A stretch of DNA of 64,000 nucleotides from Chryseobacterium vrystaatense (GCF_000737765.1 NZ_JPRI01000012.1:186001-250000); one strand, 5' to 3'; shown: positions 17,337 to 26,753, numbered from the stretch's first letter. Notes: generated from the letters alone by a model not told the origin. Translations and numbers: made by a program.

Positions 17337-18713
17337 TTAAGGTAAATTATGGTCAGGACTAACTACATTAGCATTTGCAGGCAATGTACTCAATCCCCCT
17401 ATTGTTACTGCAAACCCTGTTTTGGTTGTTTTATGTTTCCATATAGGAGACGCCTTCGTTCCAGTGTTAAAAATTTCATGAGTTCGTCTAAATCCGGAAT
17501 TTGGAACAACAATATCTAAAGCTCCACAACAAGCGCATTTATATTTAAATAATTGATGAGCTTCCATAATCCCACTTTTTCCTAGTGTTATATATGATCT
17601 TGGAATTGTATGCGAATCTATTATAATCATACCTGCACCGGGATAACCAGCTTTCCAGCTAGAATTTTGACTGCTTTGACTTGATAATGGAGGAAATGGA
17701 GGATTATCGTTAGTGAGCCCACTATATTTTACGACTTCACTTCTTTGCAAATTAATCAGGTCTGCATTAGAACCACTATCTGACTCCCATAAGTTTTCCA
17801 CTTTTACTCCAATTGCATTAGGTTGGTTAACGTCCTGATAAAATACACTACTAAAATTAATGGCATGGCAACACACCGAAAAACCTTGTGACGTAGCCTT
17901 TACCACACCTCCTATTTTAGCTTCAATTTTAAGTTGTCCGCCATGCCCCGGGTTTGTCATTGCAGTCCCTTTGATAATTACTTTAGTAGTGGTTGTAATA
18001 GTAGAAGGTGTAACACTGGCATTCCCGTTGTCTGCATTTGAATTTATAATTGCTAAATCAACAGAACCTTTTCCTGTTATTGTAACTTCCACTTCATAGG
18101 TTTTATTTAAAGGAACACTGTCGGGCACTCCTGCTACTGCTGATGCATTTTTTTCTACATATGGGTTCCCTCTGATTACCCTGCCAATATGCACAGAAAC
18201 GGGGCTAGAAGGCACAGGCGCCCCCTCCGCGTCAATACTTCCCGGCTTATTAATCTGTCCGGAAGTTACAAACTCTATCTTTCCTGTTTCAGGTGGTATA
18301 TTTCCCGGCAGTTTGCCTATTCCCGGCAACGTTGATTTTTTTAATAATACAAAATTATCCTGTACTTTAGCCGTTCCGAAATCCTGCCATTCAACAAGGG
18401 ATATCATCTTAAAACCGTCATAAAATGTAAAGTTCGGAATCTTTTTTTCCACAATTGTTCCGGTAAGCTTACCTTGTGTGGTAGGTACATCATTTAAAAC
18501 TTTAAATTCACCCAAATGGGCATTGAATTTTATCTTTGCCTGATGTATTGATAATAGCAATCCATCTTCAACTTTATCCTTTTCCTCATTTTCAGCACGC
18601 TTGTCTTCCATTTTCCGGCTGTTGTCAGCCTTGATCTGATCCCTATCCTGTGTGGCGCCCTGATTCTGAGTATCCGGAGAGGTAGCTTCTGTATCTTTAT
18701 CTAGCCTATCCAT
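17337..18713 (-). CDS. DUF4280 (PAAR-like) effector with an unrecognised C-terminal domain
   Basis: A 458-residue protein. Residues 1-60 closely match the paralogue at 14276 (MDRLDKDT, RKMEDKRAENEEKDKVEDG) and the DUF4280 region follows (LVEWQDFGTAKVQDNFVLLK, FVTSGQINKPGSIDAEG). Residues about 190-285 look like an Ig-like linker (NKTYEVEVTITGKGSVDLA). The last ~170 residues are not recognised; they include FKYKCACCGALDIVVPNSG, a cysteine cluster that could bind metal, and RRTHEIFN. Its start overlaps the stop of the upstream gene by 13 bp. It is probably loaded on VgrG as a toxic spike tip. Confidence 0.7.
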   Translation of the reverse strand: MDRLDKDTEATSPDTQNQGATQDRDQIKADNSRKMEDKRAENEEKDKVEDGLLLSIHQAKIKFNAHLGEFKVLNDVPTTQGKLTGTIVEKKIPNFTFYDGFKMISLVEWQDFGTAKVQDNFVLLKKSTLPGIGKLPGNIPPETGKIEFVTSGQINKPGSIDAEGAPVPSSPVSVHIGRVIRGNPYVEKNASAVAGVPDSVPLNKTYEVEVTITGKGSVDLAIINSNADNGNASVTPSTITTTTKVIIKGTAMTNPGHGGQLKIEAKIGGVVKATSQGFSVCCHAINFSSVFYQDVNQPNAIGVKVENLWESDSGSNADLINLQRSEVVKYSGLTNDNPPFPPLSSQSSQNSSWKAGYPGAGMIIIDSHTIPRSYITLGKSGIMEAHQLFKYKCACCGALDIVVPNSGFRRTHEIFNTGTKASPIWKHKTTKTGFAVTIGGLSTLPANANVVSPDHNLP

Positions 18714-19405
18714 AATAATGAATGTTTTAAGTGGGTATTATGTTTTTTGACTTCTGTAAAGCCTTCCTCATAATGATCTGCTTTAAATACAAATAACCCT
18801 CTGAAATCATCAACCTCAGTTTGGTCCAGATTTTCAGGAGAAATTACTAACGTGATTGTATCTCCATCTTTTACAGGGGTGACGATTTCTGTAAATCCAT
18901 CAGGAGACTCTCTCTTTCTCTTCGTATCAAATGACTGTAATAAGCCATTGAAAAGCAATCCAAACATATTGTAACCGCCTAAAAAATCGATCAGCCTGCT
19001 TTCATCTTCAAGAACACTGTTTATCTGGCTGAAATAGTTATCTATAACTTCACCTTTGTGGGTTTCTGAAAGTCTGGCAGCTATTTTCATCCATCTTAAA
19101 CGAAGAAAACTAAGGTTATTAACTTCAATAATATTCCCGTCTTTATCAACCGTTAATTCCAACTCATCAAATAAGTAACTGATTTGTTTTAAAAATTTTC
19201 CCATCGCATTATCGTCGTTTGAAAAATTGAAATCAACAACTAAAACATGATATTTAAAATAGCCTTTTTCATTTCCCAAATGATAAACCTCTGCTGTTCT
19301 CACATAACTTTTTTCTTTACAGTAAGAAGTATCAGGATTAGAAATTACGAGTGTTTCCAATCTATAGGTTTTGCAGAAATTCTTTAGAGGGTGTTCCAAT
19401 ATCAA
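18701..19405 (-). CDS. Conserved accessory protein of the T6SS effector island
   Basis: A 234-residue cytoplasmic protein without signal peptide or known domain. It overlaps the DUF4280 effector start by 13 bp and lies 12 bp after the phospholipase gene, so it is translationally embedded in the effector operon. The predicted mix of alpha and beta segments (YFKYHVLVVDFNFSNDD, LSFLRLRWMKIAARLS) and its position suggest an adaptor or chaperone that loads effectors onto VgrG. This is inferred from context only. Confidence 0.55.
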   Translation of the reverse strand: MILEHPLKNFCKTYRLETLVISNPDTSYCKEKSYVRTAEVYHLGNEKGYFKYHVLVVDFNFSNDDNAMGKFLKQISYLFDELELTVDKDGNIIEVNNLSFLRLRWMKIAARLSETHKGEVIDNYFSQINSVLEDESRLIDFLGGYNMFGLLFNGLLQSFDTKRKRESPDGFTEIVTPVKDGDTITLVISPENLDQTEVDDFRGLFVFKADHYEEGFTEVKKHNTHLKHSLLWIG

Positions 19406-19417
19406 TTTGTTTATCGT

Positions 19418-21058
19418 TTAAAACTCCATTCTTTTCCGATCATCAGTAGGTGAATAGGCAAGGCTGTCCATTAACGTATTAATTTTTGCAGATCGGTGTA
19501 AATATCTATTTTTCAGTTTTCTGAGAAGATAATCAGACTTATAGGCTGTAACCACTACCTCTTCCAGCTGTATAGCAGGAATTGCACGGTCAGCAGCAGT
19601 TGCTACAGGGACCTCTGCATTGCTTTCTTCTTCGATTTCCGGTTCAGCTTCATGTTTAAAGTTTCCTTTAAGCGTCCATTTTTCATTCTTTTCTATAATA
19701 TGATCTTTCATATAGGCCTTTACTTCATCTAAGAAAGTATCATTTAAAGCATAATCTGCCAATATTTTTGAATAGAACAGGTTATTGTCCTCTTCATTAA
19801 GATACGGCAAAGCGTAGTCACACATAAAATGAAGCGGTATAAAACTATATCCTCTATACAGATAGCGGGTTCCGGTAAGGGTGTATTTCCAGTGTGCTTC
19901 AATAGCCAGCTGATCTCTTTTGAACCAGCCCTGCTCTATTAATTCATCCCTGAAAGCGTCTAGTGATCCTGAAAAATAAGCCTTTTCAAGCCAAACGTAT
20001 TCTTTTTCAGTAACCCCTTCTGCAGGATCTGGCTTGTAGCCGCTTTCACTGATTTCCGCTGCAGACAGTACATCATGATTGTAACTTCCGCCCACATCAC
20101 TGTGTACTCCGGGAAAGTTTCTTTCAATACCTGATTTAAGGTCTACCGGCAGGAATCTTGTCAGGGAAAAATTTTCCCGATGTTCATCAGCAGCTGTAAA
20201 ATGTACAGCCTTTCTCGGTGAACCCAGCTCATGCAGATGGAGTTCACCCACTTTCTTCTGAAAGCTCGGAAGAAGAAGACATGTAGGATCGTAAGATGCC
20301 ACAGTATCATATACCCCTATAAATCTCGTATGAATGGTCATAGAATCTACCAGTTCCCGGTCTAATCCTGCCTGTAAAAGCGCTGTTCCCAAATGTCCGA
20401 ATTTAGGAAGCATTCCATCTTTTACCCACGATTTTTCGATGGACATAAATTCACTTGTCTCATGATCTACATCAATTCTGCTTGCACCCTGCACTGGTGG
20501 ATAATAAGCTTTGGGCGCATATGCTCCCATCTGCAAATTATAGGCAAAGTTCCGTGCGGCTGCAGCACCCCGGCTAAATCCAAAGACATCAACAGTAAGT
20601 ACTATGGATTTCAGCTTTTTCTTGCTTCTCCCTTCATCATTTCCTTTTTTCACTGCTTTGGCCAAAGCTGTACAACCAATTCTTACCTTTCCGATGACGC
20701 CTGTTTTTCCGCGGCCATATTTGAAACCTCCTCCCTCATCATCGGCTTTATCAATGGTAGCAATTCCCTCTACATAAATTGAATAACTTGCCCTTTGTGT
20801 ACACATATACTTCCGTGCAACATTGGTAAAATCATTGCCAAAACTATTATCGTCTTTAGCATATTTTTCAAAAATTTTTCTTTCTTCTTCTGTTGCCGAG
20901 ATATTGCGAAATTCTCCTTTTCCCTGAACCTTTTTACGGATTTCAGTATTCTTCAGATTATTCCTGGTTCCGTCAAAAAACACCCCAAAAGTAAGGTGGA
21001 GTTCATCCGGAGGCGGAGGTTGGGGATTCCCTGTGTTATAAACAAATGTTATACTCAT
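19418..21058 (-). CDS. DUF2235 (Tle1-like) phospholipase effector
   Basis: A 546-residue protein. The DUF2235 alpha/beta-hydrolase pattern is clear: TFGVFFDGTRNNLKNT at the N-terminus, the nucleophile elbow VDVFGFSRGAAAARN (Ser162), FIGVYDTVASYDP and FPGVHSDVGGSYN, with probable catalytic Asp and His. Members of this family delivered by type VI secretion (Tle1) degrade membrane phospholipids of target cells. The last ~80 residues (LEEVVVTAYKSDYLLRKL) are an extension of unknown role. The downstream order on the minus strand is accessory protein then DUF4280 effectors; the upstream neighbour is a DUF2931 lipoprotein, a likely immunity protein. Confidence 0.82.
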   Translation of the reverse strand: MSITFVYNTGNPQPPPPDELHLTFGVFFDGTRNNLKNTEIRKKVQGKGEFRNISATEEERKIFEKYAKDDNSFGNDFTNVARKYMCTQRASYSIYVEGIATIDKADDEGGGFKYGRGKTGVIGKVRIGCTALAKAVKKGNDEGRSKKKLKSIVLTVDVFGFSRGAAAARNFAYNLQMGAYAPKAYYPPVQGASRIDVDHETSEFMSIEKSWVKDGMLPKFGHLGTALLQAGLDRELVDSMTIHTRFIGVYDTVASYDPTCLLLPSFQKKVGELHLHELGSPRKAVHFTAADEHRENFSLTRFLPVDLKSGIERNFPGVHSDVGGSYNHDVLSAAEISESGYKPDPAEGVTEKEYVWLEKAYFSGSLDAFRDELIEQGWFKRDQLAIEAHWKYTLTGTRYLYRGYSFIPLHFMCDYALPYLNEEDNNLFYSKILADYALNDTFLDEVKAYMKDHIIEKNEKWTLKGNFKHEAEPEIEEESNAEVPVATAADRAIPAIQLEEVVVTAYKSDYLLRKLKNRYLHRSAKINTLMDSLAYSPTDDRKRMEF

Positions 21059-21088
21059 AATTAAAGAATTAATAAGTGTTTTTTGTTC

Positions 21089-22186
21089 CTAATTAATAGT
21101 TATTTTATTGTTTTTCAGCCAAATCTGCTGCCCTCCTTTTTCTAATTGTACGGAGGCAAAATTCCTAAGCTCATTAACTCTAACTACTATTTTAATTTCA
21201 TTCTTGCTGTTTTCTTTGCTCAAGCTTTCAAATGCTTTCGTAATCTCATGCTGGTCAAAACTTATTGTTCCCTCATAGATTTCTTTATCTTCAAACCAAC
21301 TGAAATATATTTTTTGGGGAACCGCTCTTTCTTTGGGGCTATTCCATTTCAGTTCTTCCGGGATATTTTTATATTCTTTGATCTGCGTATCACCAAATAA
21401 GAATTCATTTTCTCCATTTAATAAATAATAGTCGACCTCATCAGTAATTCCCTTATTGGGAAATTCAAATACCGTCCTCCAGTTATACCTTTGTCTGTAC
21501 GTATCCCATAATTTGTAAGGGATAGACTTCCCTTCGTTTGCCTGTGCCACTTCTTTAGGAACAATTCCAAACTCGTGCATCACCTTACGCTGGTATTCCG
21601 CATCAAACATATTTTTCTGAGGTCCAGGGCTCAGGGCATCGATTTCAGATTTTGGTATTTCGATCTTTTTTCCCTGGTATTTTCCTATTTCTATCTGTCT
21701 CCCTGCTCCGGAAAGCCAAACGACAACGGTACCTCCGGGTGCAAATCCTACAATAATCTGATCATAGTTTTCTTTTCTGGGCTGAGGGTTATCTTTACTC
21801 GTTGACGGCACCAAATATCCCTTTTGAAAGAGGGCGTACATCTTGTCGTAATCAATGTCTGTATCGATCTCATAAAATATTTTTTCAGCATAGGAAACCC
21901 AAATGACGTGCAGATGATCGGGAACGCTTTTTATTCCATTACTCATCCCTCTGTTGGCTTCCCCCCATGATCCACCGGTTGTTCCACTATACAGACTGGT
22001 AAATTCTCCATCTGAAGATTCAAGTCCTCCACGATATACATCTACTGGATAGCCTAACGGGGCTGAGGTAGCATCAAGCCATTCATATTTTGTCATTGCT
22101 TTTGTTTTTTTATGATCTTTCTTTTCCTGACACGAGATCTGAATAAAGAATAATAAGCTTAATAAATATTGTATTGATTTGTTCAT
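21089..22186 (-). CDS. DUF2931 family lipoprotein, probable immunity protein
   Basis: A 365-residue lipoprotein (FFIQISCQEK lipobox). DUF2931 features are seen: the N-terminal YEWLDATSAPLGYPVDVYRG, IPDH-like VPDHLHVIWVSYAEKIFYEID, and VVVWLSGAGRQIEIGKYQG. DUF2931 lipoproteins often lie beside DUF2235 phospholipase effectors, which would act on membranes; a periplasm-facing lipoprotein could protect the producer. The gap to the phospholipase gene is 30 bp. Confidence 0.75.
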   Translation of the reverse strand: MNKSIQYLLSLLFFIQISCQEKKDHKKTKAMTKYEWLDATSAPLGYPVDVYRGGLESSDGEFTSLYSGTTGGSWGEANRGMSNGIKSVPDHLHVIWVSYAEKIFYEIDTDIDYDKMYALFQKGYLVPSTSKDNPQPRKENYDQIIVGFAPGGTVVVWLSGAGRQIEIGKYQGKKIEIPKSEIDALSPGPQKNMFDAEYQRKVMHEFGIVPKEVAQANEGKSIPYKLWDTYRQRYNWRTVFEFPNKGITDEVDYYLLNGENEFLFGDTQIKEYKNIPEELKWNSPKERAVPQKIYFSWFEDKEIYEGTISFDQHEITKAFESLSKENSKNEIKIVVRVNELRNFASVQLEKGGQQIWLKNNKITIN

Positions 22187-22276
22187 TGTTTAAAAAAATT
22201 ATTCTTTAATACCTTTACCACAACTGAGCTTTCATATTAATTGATTTCCTATTTTACAGGACTACATCTCTGATTG

Positions 22277-22405
22277 CTAATGCTGCCTTTGAATTAAATT
22301 GAAAACTGCTCCGTCATAATTTAAAATTTTTGCCATCAGCATCATGATCAATACATTCAGAACTGTATTACTGATAAAAATACCTACACTTATAACATCC
22401 TGCAT
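22277..22405 (-). CDS. Possible 42-residue membrane peptide (uncertain)
   Basis: In the 261-bp gap between vgrG and the DUF2931 gene, a minus-strand ORF starts with ATG at 22405 and encodes 42 residues with a hydrophobic centre (VLNVLIMMLMAKIL). No ribosome-binding site is evident and no homologue is known to me, so it may be chance. Confidence 0.15.
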   Translation of the reverse strand: MQDVISVGIFISNTVLNVLIMMLMAKILNYDGAVFNLIQRQH

Positions 22406-22447
22406 TGGCAGCGAATGTTGATTTTAATGTCTGAGTGACAGAAGCTT

Positions 22448-24307
22448 TTAGCCTTTATTGACTTTGGCATCTATTTTACCCAGCATTTTGGCCACTCCTG
22501 CACTCTGCAGTAAAATATCTCCATTTTTCGCCTTATGAGTCGTTGTAGAAGTACTCTCTTTCAAATCACCGGTTATATTGATGGTTTTATTTTCATTAAC
22601 GGTCTGCTGGTAATTTTTTGACGTGAACTGATGATTATTTATAATATGAACAGCATTATCATTTCCGACGCTTGTTTTCATATCTTTTCCAACATTAATA
22701 CTCAGGTTCTCACCTGCATTGAATGTCATATTTTTAGGAGCTGTAACTATAATGTTCCCTGCTCCGTCCATAAAATAATTGTTGCCGCTCGGATCAACAA
22801 TGTTGACACTTCCTTCTGCATCATTCATTAAAATCCTGATTCCGCTTCTCGTCTGTATGGATTTTAAATGATTGTTCAACCCGCCTCCCAAAGCAGTTCC
22901 GCCATGGAACATTCCTCCCATTACGAAGGGTCTGTCCGGATGGTTGTGCACAAAACCTACCATTACCTGATCGCCGACTTCGGGTATAGCTACATATCCT
23001 CTGTTCTGACTGATCTGATCTGTTCCTCCTGCATCGGGAGACATCATTCTGATAAAATTGGTATGGTCATTCATCTGCCAGTCGAATCTCACGGTTACCC
23101 TGCCCTGTCCCTGAGGATCAGTATTGGAAATTACGGTAGCGATCTGCGGCTGTGCAATGGGTACCACAAATTCAGGTTTAGGAATATAGCCTGTGTCTGA
23201 AGCTATCGCTTCAAATTTCCCGGTATAGTTTCCTAAGGTATCCACTTCATGAATAACTTCAGTCATCATCAGTTTTGTAAAATAGGCGGTCTGGCTGCTA
23301 TCTGTTTTCCGCATCTTAATATCTGCAATACATCCCGGATATAAAAAAGGAAGAGTTGTTCCTCCCGATACGGTAAAGACTTCTACTGCCCTGCTTCCTG
23401 ATGTAGAGGTTTGGGAAATGACCACGTCCATATCTGTGGCTGCTTTTATGGGAGCAACCTGTAATGACGGTGTTTTGAATATTCCCGCATTGTTTTGATA
23501 AGCTGTTTTTGCTAAATTTCCCATATGCTTTATAGGAGTTTCTCCGGAACTGAGCTTAGTATTGGAACTGCTGTTATACCCGTAAAAACTGGGTTTGATA
23601 TGCACAGCTTTTAATTCAATACTGACATCGGAAACACTACTTCCATATACCAGTTCCAATGCTTTATTTTGGGGCGGCATATTTCCAAAGTGCAGAATTT
23701 CGCCATCGTAGTAGAACTGTTCACCATAGGCTTCTGCCATTCTGCAAAGATAGTTGTAGTGTGTTTCTTCATACTGAGCACTATAGAGAATTTGAGAAGA
23801 TGCTTTAGCATTGATTTTTACATCAAACTTGCTGCTTTCTATTCCCTGCTTGATAATGTCCGTTGCAATGATGCCCATATTGACGGGTTGTGCTCCACCA
23901 AAGCTTTGGGTATGAGGAGCAGCGTCCAATAATATCGTGGGACTGTAGCCTTTCAATACAATGTTTCCAAGACTGTGATTTTCCTGGCTAAAGCCAACTT
24001 TTGTAATAACCCCCACAAAAGTTCTTTCCGGACTATTTTCAACGTCTTTATAGGTGATATTTACAGTGAGTCTTCCTCCTAAAAATCTGTTGGCCTGTTC
24101 CAGCTCATGATTTTGTTTTTCAGACAGAGTATCATTGGCAAGGATAAGTTCAAATTCATGATGCTTTCTTACACTTTGCTGCAGACGGAAATATTTAAAA
24201 TGCTTGATGATTTTACCATCAATCACAATATCAAGTTTCACCACACGGTTGATTCCAGGAATATTATTCTCTGCAATCTTGTCAGAATTTGAGATATTTT
24301 TATCCAT
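22448..24307 (-). CDS. vgrG: Type VI secretion spike protein VgrG (TssI)
   Basis: A 619-residue VgrG. Residues 1-380 have the gp27-like folds (LDIVIDGKIIKHFKYFRLQQ, SPTILLDAAPHTQSFGG, CRMAEAYGEQFYYDGE). The gp5 OB-fold begins near PQIATVISNTDPQGQGRVTV and continues through GYVAIPEVGDQVMVGFVHN. The tail from SGNNYFMDGAGN to TSVGNDNAVHI forms the repetitive beta-prism that ends the spike. There is no added effector domain, so effectors are probably carried by the DUF4280 tips and the phospholipase encoded downstream. Sheath and baseplate genes are not in the window. Confidence 0.93.
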   Translation of the reverse strand: MDKNISNSDKIAENNIPGINRVVKLDIVIDGKIIKHFKYFRLQQSVRKHHEFELILANDTLSEKQNHELEQANRFLGGRLTVNITYKDVENSPERTFVGVITKVGFSQENHSLGNIVLKGYSPTILLDAAPHTQSFGGAQPVNMGIIATDIIKQGIESSKFDVKINAKASSQILYSAQYEETHYNYLCRMAEAYGEQFYYDGEILHFGNMPPQNKALELVYGSSVSDVSIELKAVHIKPSFYGYNSSSNTKLSSGETPIKHMGNLAKTAYQNNAGIFKTPSLQVAPIKAATDMDVVISQTSTSGSRAVEVFTVSGGTTLPFLYPGCIADIKMRKTDSSQTAYFTKLMMTEVIHEVDTLGNYTGKFEAIASDTGYIPKPEFVVPIAQPQIATVISNTDPQGQGRVTVRFDWQMNDHTNFIRMMSPDAGGTDQISQNRGYVAIPEVGDQVMVGFVHNHPDRPFVMGGMFHGGTALGGGLNNHLKSIQTRSGIRILMNDAEGSVNIVDPSGNNYFMDGAGNIIVTAPKNMTFNAGENLSINVGKDMKTSVGNDNAVHIINNHQFTSKNYQQTVNENKTINITGDLKESTSTTTHKAKNGDILLQSAGVAKMLGKIDAKVNKG

Positions 24308-24484
24308 ATTATTTAATGTATTTTTTGGGGTTCTTACTTTTTAAAAAAATTAAAAAAATATACAGATGCTCTATAAAGTTAAAAAAAATTCCCGTTATAA
24401 AATGCGATTATCATGTCTATTTTTCAGTTCTCCTGATAAATGAGTAATCCTGTCCGTTACTATCTGAACAGCAGTCATTAGAGA

Positions 24485-24543
24485 CAAAAAAAGACAGAAC
24501 GGCATTCCTAACGCCGGATACACCATTCTGTCTGATAATTTTT
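24485..24543 (-). terminator. Terminator between hcp and vgrG
   Basis: Read on the minus strand, an 8-bp outer stem (24536-24543 with 24492-24499) encloses a second CGGC/GCCG stem and is followed by a run of seven T (24492-24486). It would separate Hcp expression from the downstream vgrG operon. Confidence 0.7.
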
Positions 24544-24568
24544 TAAAAAATTTTTAAGAAATTTTACT

Positions 24569-24976
24569 CTAAGAAGTAGGCCATTCTGCCTTGTAAGAAG
24601 AGGTACCCAAGTCGATAAGTTCTGCACTTATAATGAAACTGATGTACATACTGTTTTCATCTACGGCATCAAAATCTACTTCATGCTGAATCACATATCC
24701 GTTCTCCCATTTCAAAGTAGTCAGTGTTCCTTCTTCGTGAGATTTGTTGAATGTCACTTCTCCGGTTGTAGGCTTATATTTTCCGTTAAGAAGACTTTCC
24801 AGAATATCAGACTTTTCTGTAGCTTCTACTGTGATTTTGATCAGCGCATTAGATGGATCTGATGCTACTCTTCCGGATACGTCTGTGGAACGGGATACAC
24901 TATAGTTAAGTCTTAATAGTTTCTGCCCTTCGCCACCGTTGAATTTTAGAATTCCTCTTGAATTTTTTTCTGCCAT
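24569..24976 (-). CDS. hcp: Type VI secretion tube protein Hcp (TssD)
   Basis: A 135-residue protein of the Bacteroidota TssD family: GILKFNGGEGQKLLRLNYS at the start, then alternating beta segments (ALIKITVEATEKSD, YVIQHEVDFDAVDENSMYI) ending in a short tail. Hcp forms the hexameric rings of the inner tube that is expelled with VgrG. It has a perfect -7 box upstream and a terminator downstream, so it is probably transcribed alone at a higher level than the effectors. Confidence 0.9.
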   Translation of the reverse strand: MAEKNSRGILKFNGGEGQKLLRLNYSVSRSTDVSGRVASDPSNALIKITVEATEKSDILESLLNGKYKPTTGEVTFNKSHEEGTLTTLKWENGYVIQHEVDFDAVDENSMYISFIISAELIDLGTSSYKAEWPTS

Positions 24977-25029
24977 GATTGGTAAATTTTAGTAATTAAT
25001 ATTCTGTGATTTGATGTTATCTATTTCAC

Positions 25030-25037
25030 CAAATATA
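25030..25037 (-). promoter_or_regulatory. -7 box of the hcp promoter
   Basis: On the minus strand this reads TATATTTG, a perfect TAnnTTTG. A TTG lies 14 bp upstream, which is closer than usual. It would give a leader of about 45 nt. Confidence 0.35.
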
Positions 25038-25187
25038 GAATATTAAATTCGCAATAAGCCCGTTTAACCATAAATATCAAAAAGTGTAGTAGTACTACGA
25101 CTAACAACCGTTAGGCTTAATACCTATTGTAAATCAAATATTTATCATTTAAAAAAAAATAATCCAACGTATTACAGATCCTGTATT

Positions 25188-26753
25188 TTACTTTACATCA
25201 AAGTATTTTTTAAGATCCGATATACTTTTTATCTTCAGGTCTTCAGCCTGTTTTCTGCGCATCATCAAAGCATAGGAATTATTAAACCCAAGGGGCTTCA
25301 GCCATTGGATTCCATACTGTTTTTCAAATTCGGAATTGACATATTCATAGGTTTTACCGGCACTTTGGGTAACCTCTTTTACCGTTTGTTCGGTAGGCTT
25401 TAACAGCACCAGAAGGCCGGTTCCTGTATATTCCGGATAAAAATCTATGGCTCCGTTCATCAGGGCATCAAAACAGATTTTAGTTCCGCCCAGGCCCGTT
25501 TTTGTTTCCACTTTATAATCTGTGTAGCCCTCGATCAGCATTTTATACATTTCGGTAAGAATGTACTGCTCTCCAAAAATTTTTGACCCTATTCGTATAG
25601 TCCCGGAATTTCCTTTTCGGGAAGTTTTGTATAATTTATTTTTAATCAGAAAGTCCCTGGCTATTTTTTCAGGAGTCTGATTGAGGTAATCCGATTTGTA
25701 ATTCAGATCGGTCATAATGGAGTCGTTGAATTGGCCTGCCAGTAAATTCAAAGTTTCTTCAAGTTCCGGAAATTTCTGCAGTGTTTTTGTTTTGATAACG
25801 GGTGCTGCATAATATGGGGGGAATATTTTCTTATCATCATTCAGGACATAGAGATCAAAAGCTTTGATTCTGCCATCGGTAGAATATCCGCTGATCAGAT
25901 CGAGTTCTTTTTCATAGGCTGCTTTGTACATAATGGCATCATTTACCACAACAGGATTTACATTAAGTCCGTAAACAGATCGCAATCCCAGATCACCATC
26001 CTGCCTTCCCATAAATTCCGGAGTAAAACCTGCTTTTATTTTATTTCCTGAAACAGATGTGATCAGATAAGCCGCTCCGATAATGATAAGAATAACCGGA
26101 ACCACATATTTCAGTTTCTGAAACAGACGGTATCCGGATCTCTGGACAACAGCAATGGTCTGATCCAGCAAAACAGCCAACAAGGCTGCAGGAATTGCCC
26201 CTGCCAGAATCATGTTTGTATTATTGAGTGAAATCCCTCCAAAGATAAATTCACCCAAACCTCCGGCTGCAACAAAGGATGCCAAAGTAGCCACTCCCAC
26301 GTTGATCACTGCTGCTGTTCTTATCCCGGCAATGATCACAGGCATAGCCAAAGGAAGCTTCACTTTAAAAAGAAGCTGGCTTCTGTTCATTCCCATCGCT
26401 GTTGCCGCTTCAATAACAGTCGGATCCACTTCTGTAATTCCTGTATAGGTATTACGGATAATCGGTAAAAGAGCGTAGATCAGCAATGCAATAATAGCAG
26501 GTTTAGCGCCTATCCCAAAAGCCGGAATCATAAACCCTAACAAAGCAATACTCGGAATGGTCTGTAAAATACCTGCAACTCCCAATACGGGAGTGGACAG
26601 TTTCCTTTTTCTGGCAATCAGAATTCCCAGAGGCAGTCCGATGATGATCGCAAGGATTAAGGACAGAAAGGTAAGCCCCAAATGCTGGACGATCTGGGTG
26701 AGTAGTTTTTCCTGCTGTTCAATAATAAACTGCCAAAGACTTTGCTGCGTCAT
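25188..26753 (-). CDS. Fused ABC permease and permuted substrate-binding protein, EgtU/OpuC-like
   Basis: A 521-residue inner-membrane protein. Residues 1-215 are a ProW/OpuCB-type permease (LGLTFLSLILAIIIGLPLG, the EAATAMGM cytoplasmic loop). A further membrane segment (residues 217-233) exports the binding domain. That domain is out of order: residues 241-374 (AGFTPEFMGRQDGDLG, SGYSTDGRIKAFDL, FPPYYAAPVI) match the second half of OpuAC/OsmF-type binding proteins, while residues 385-521 (IRIGSKIFGEQYILTEMY, GAIDFYPEYTGTGL, WLKPLGFNNSYALMMR) match the first half. Fused proteins of this layout include betaine transporters and the ergothioneine importer EgtU. The operon with egtB and egtD favours ergothioneine, but betaine or choline remains possible. 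Confidence 0.85.
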   Translation of the reverse strand: MTQQSLWQFIIEQQEKLLTQIVQHLGLTFLSLILAIIIGLPLGILIARKRKLSTPVLGVAGILQTIPSIALLGFMIPAFGIGAKPAIIALLIYALLPIIRNTYTGITEVDPTVIEAATAMGMNRSQLLFKVKLPLAMPVIIAGIRTAAVINVGVATLASFVAAGGLGEFIFGGISLNNTNMILAGAIPAALLAVLLDQTIAVVQRSGYRLFQKLKYVVPVILIIIGAAYLITSVSGNKIKAGFTPEFMGRQDGDLGLRSVYGLNVNPVVVNDAIMYKAAYEKELDLISGYSTDGRIKAFDLYVLNDDKKIFPPYYAAPVIKTKTLQKFPELEETLNLLAGQFNDSIMTDLNYKSDYLNQTPEKIARDFLIKNKLYKTSRKGNSGTIRIGSKIFGEQYILTEMYKMLIEGYTDYKVETKTGLGGTKICFDALMNGAIDFYPEYTGTGLLVLLKPTEQTVKEVTQSAGKTYEYVNSEFEKQYGIQWLKPLGFNNSYALMMRRKQAEDLKIKSISDLKKYFDVK

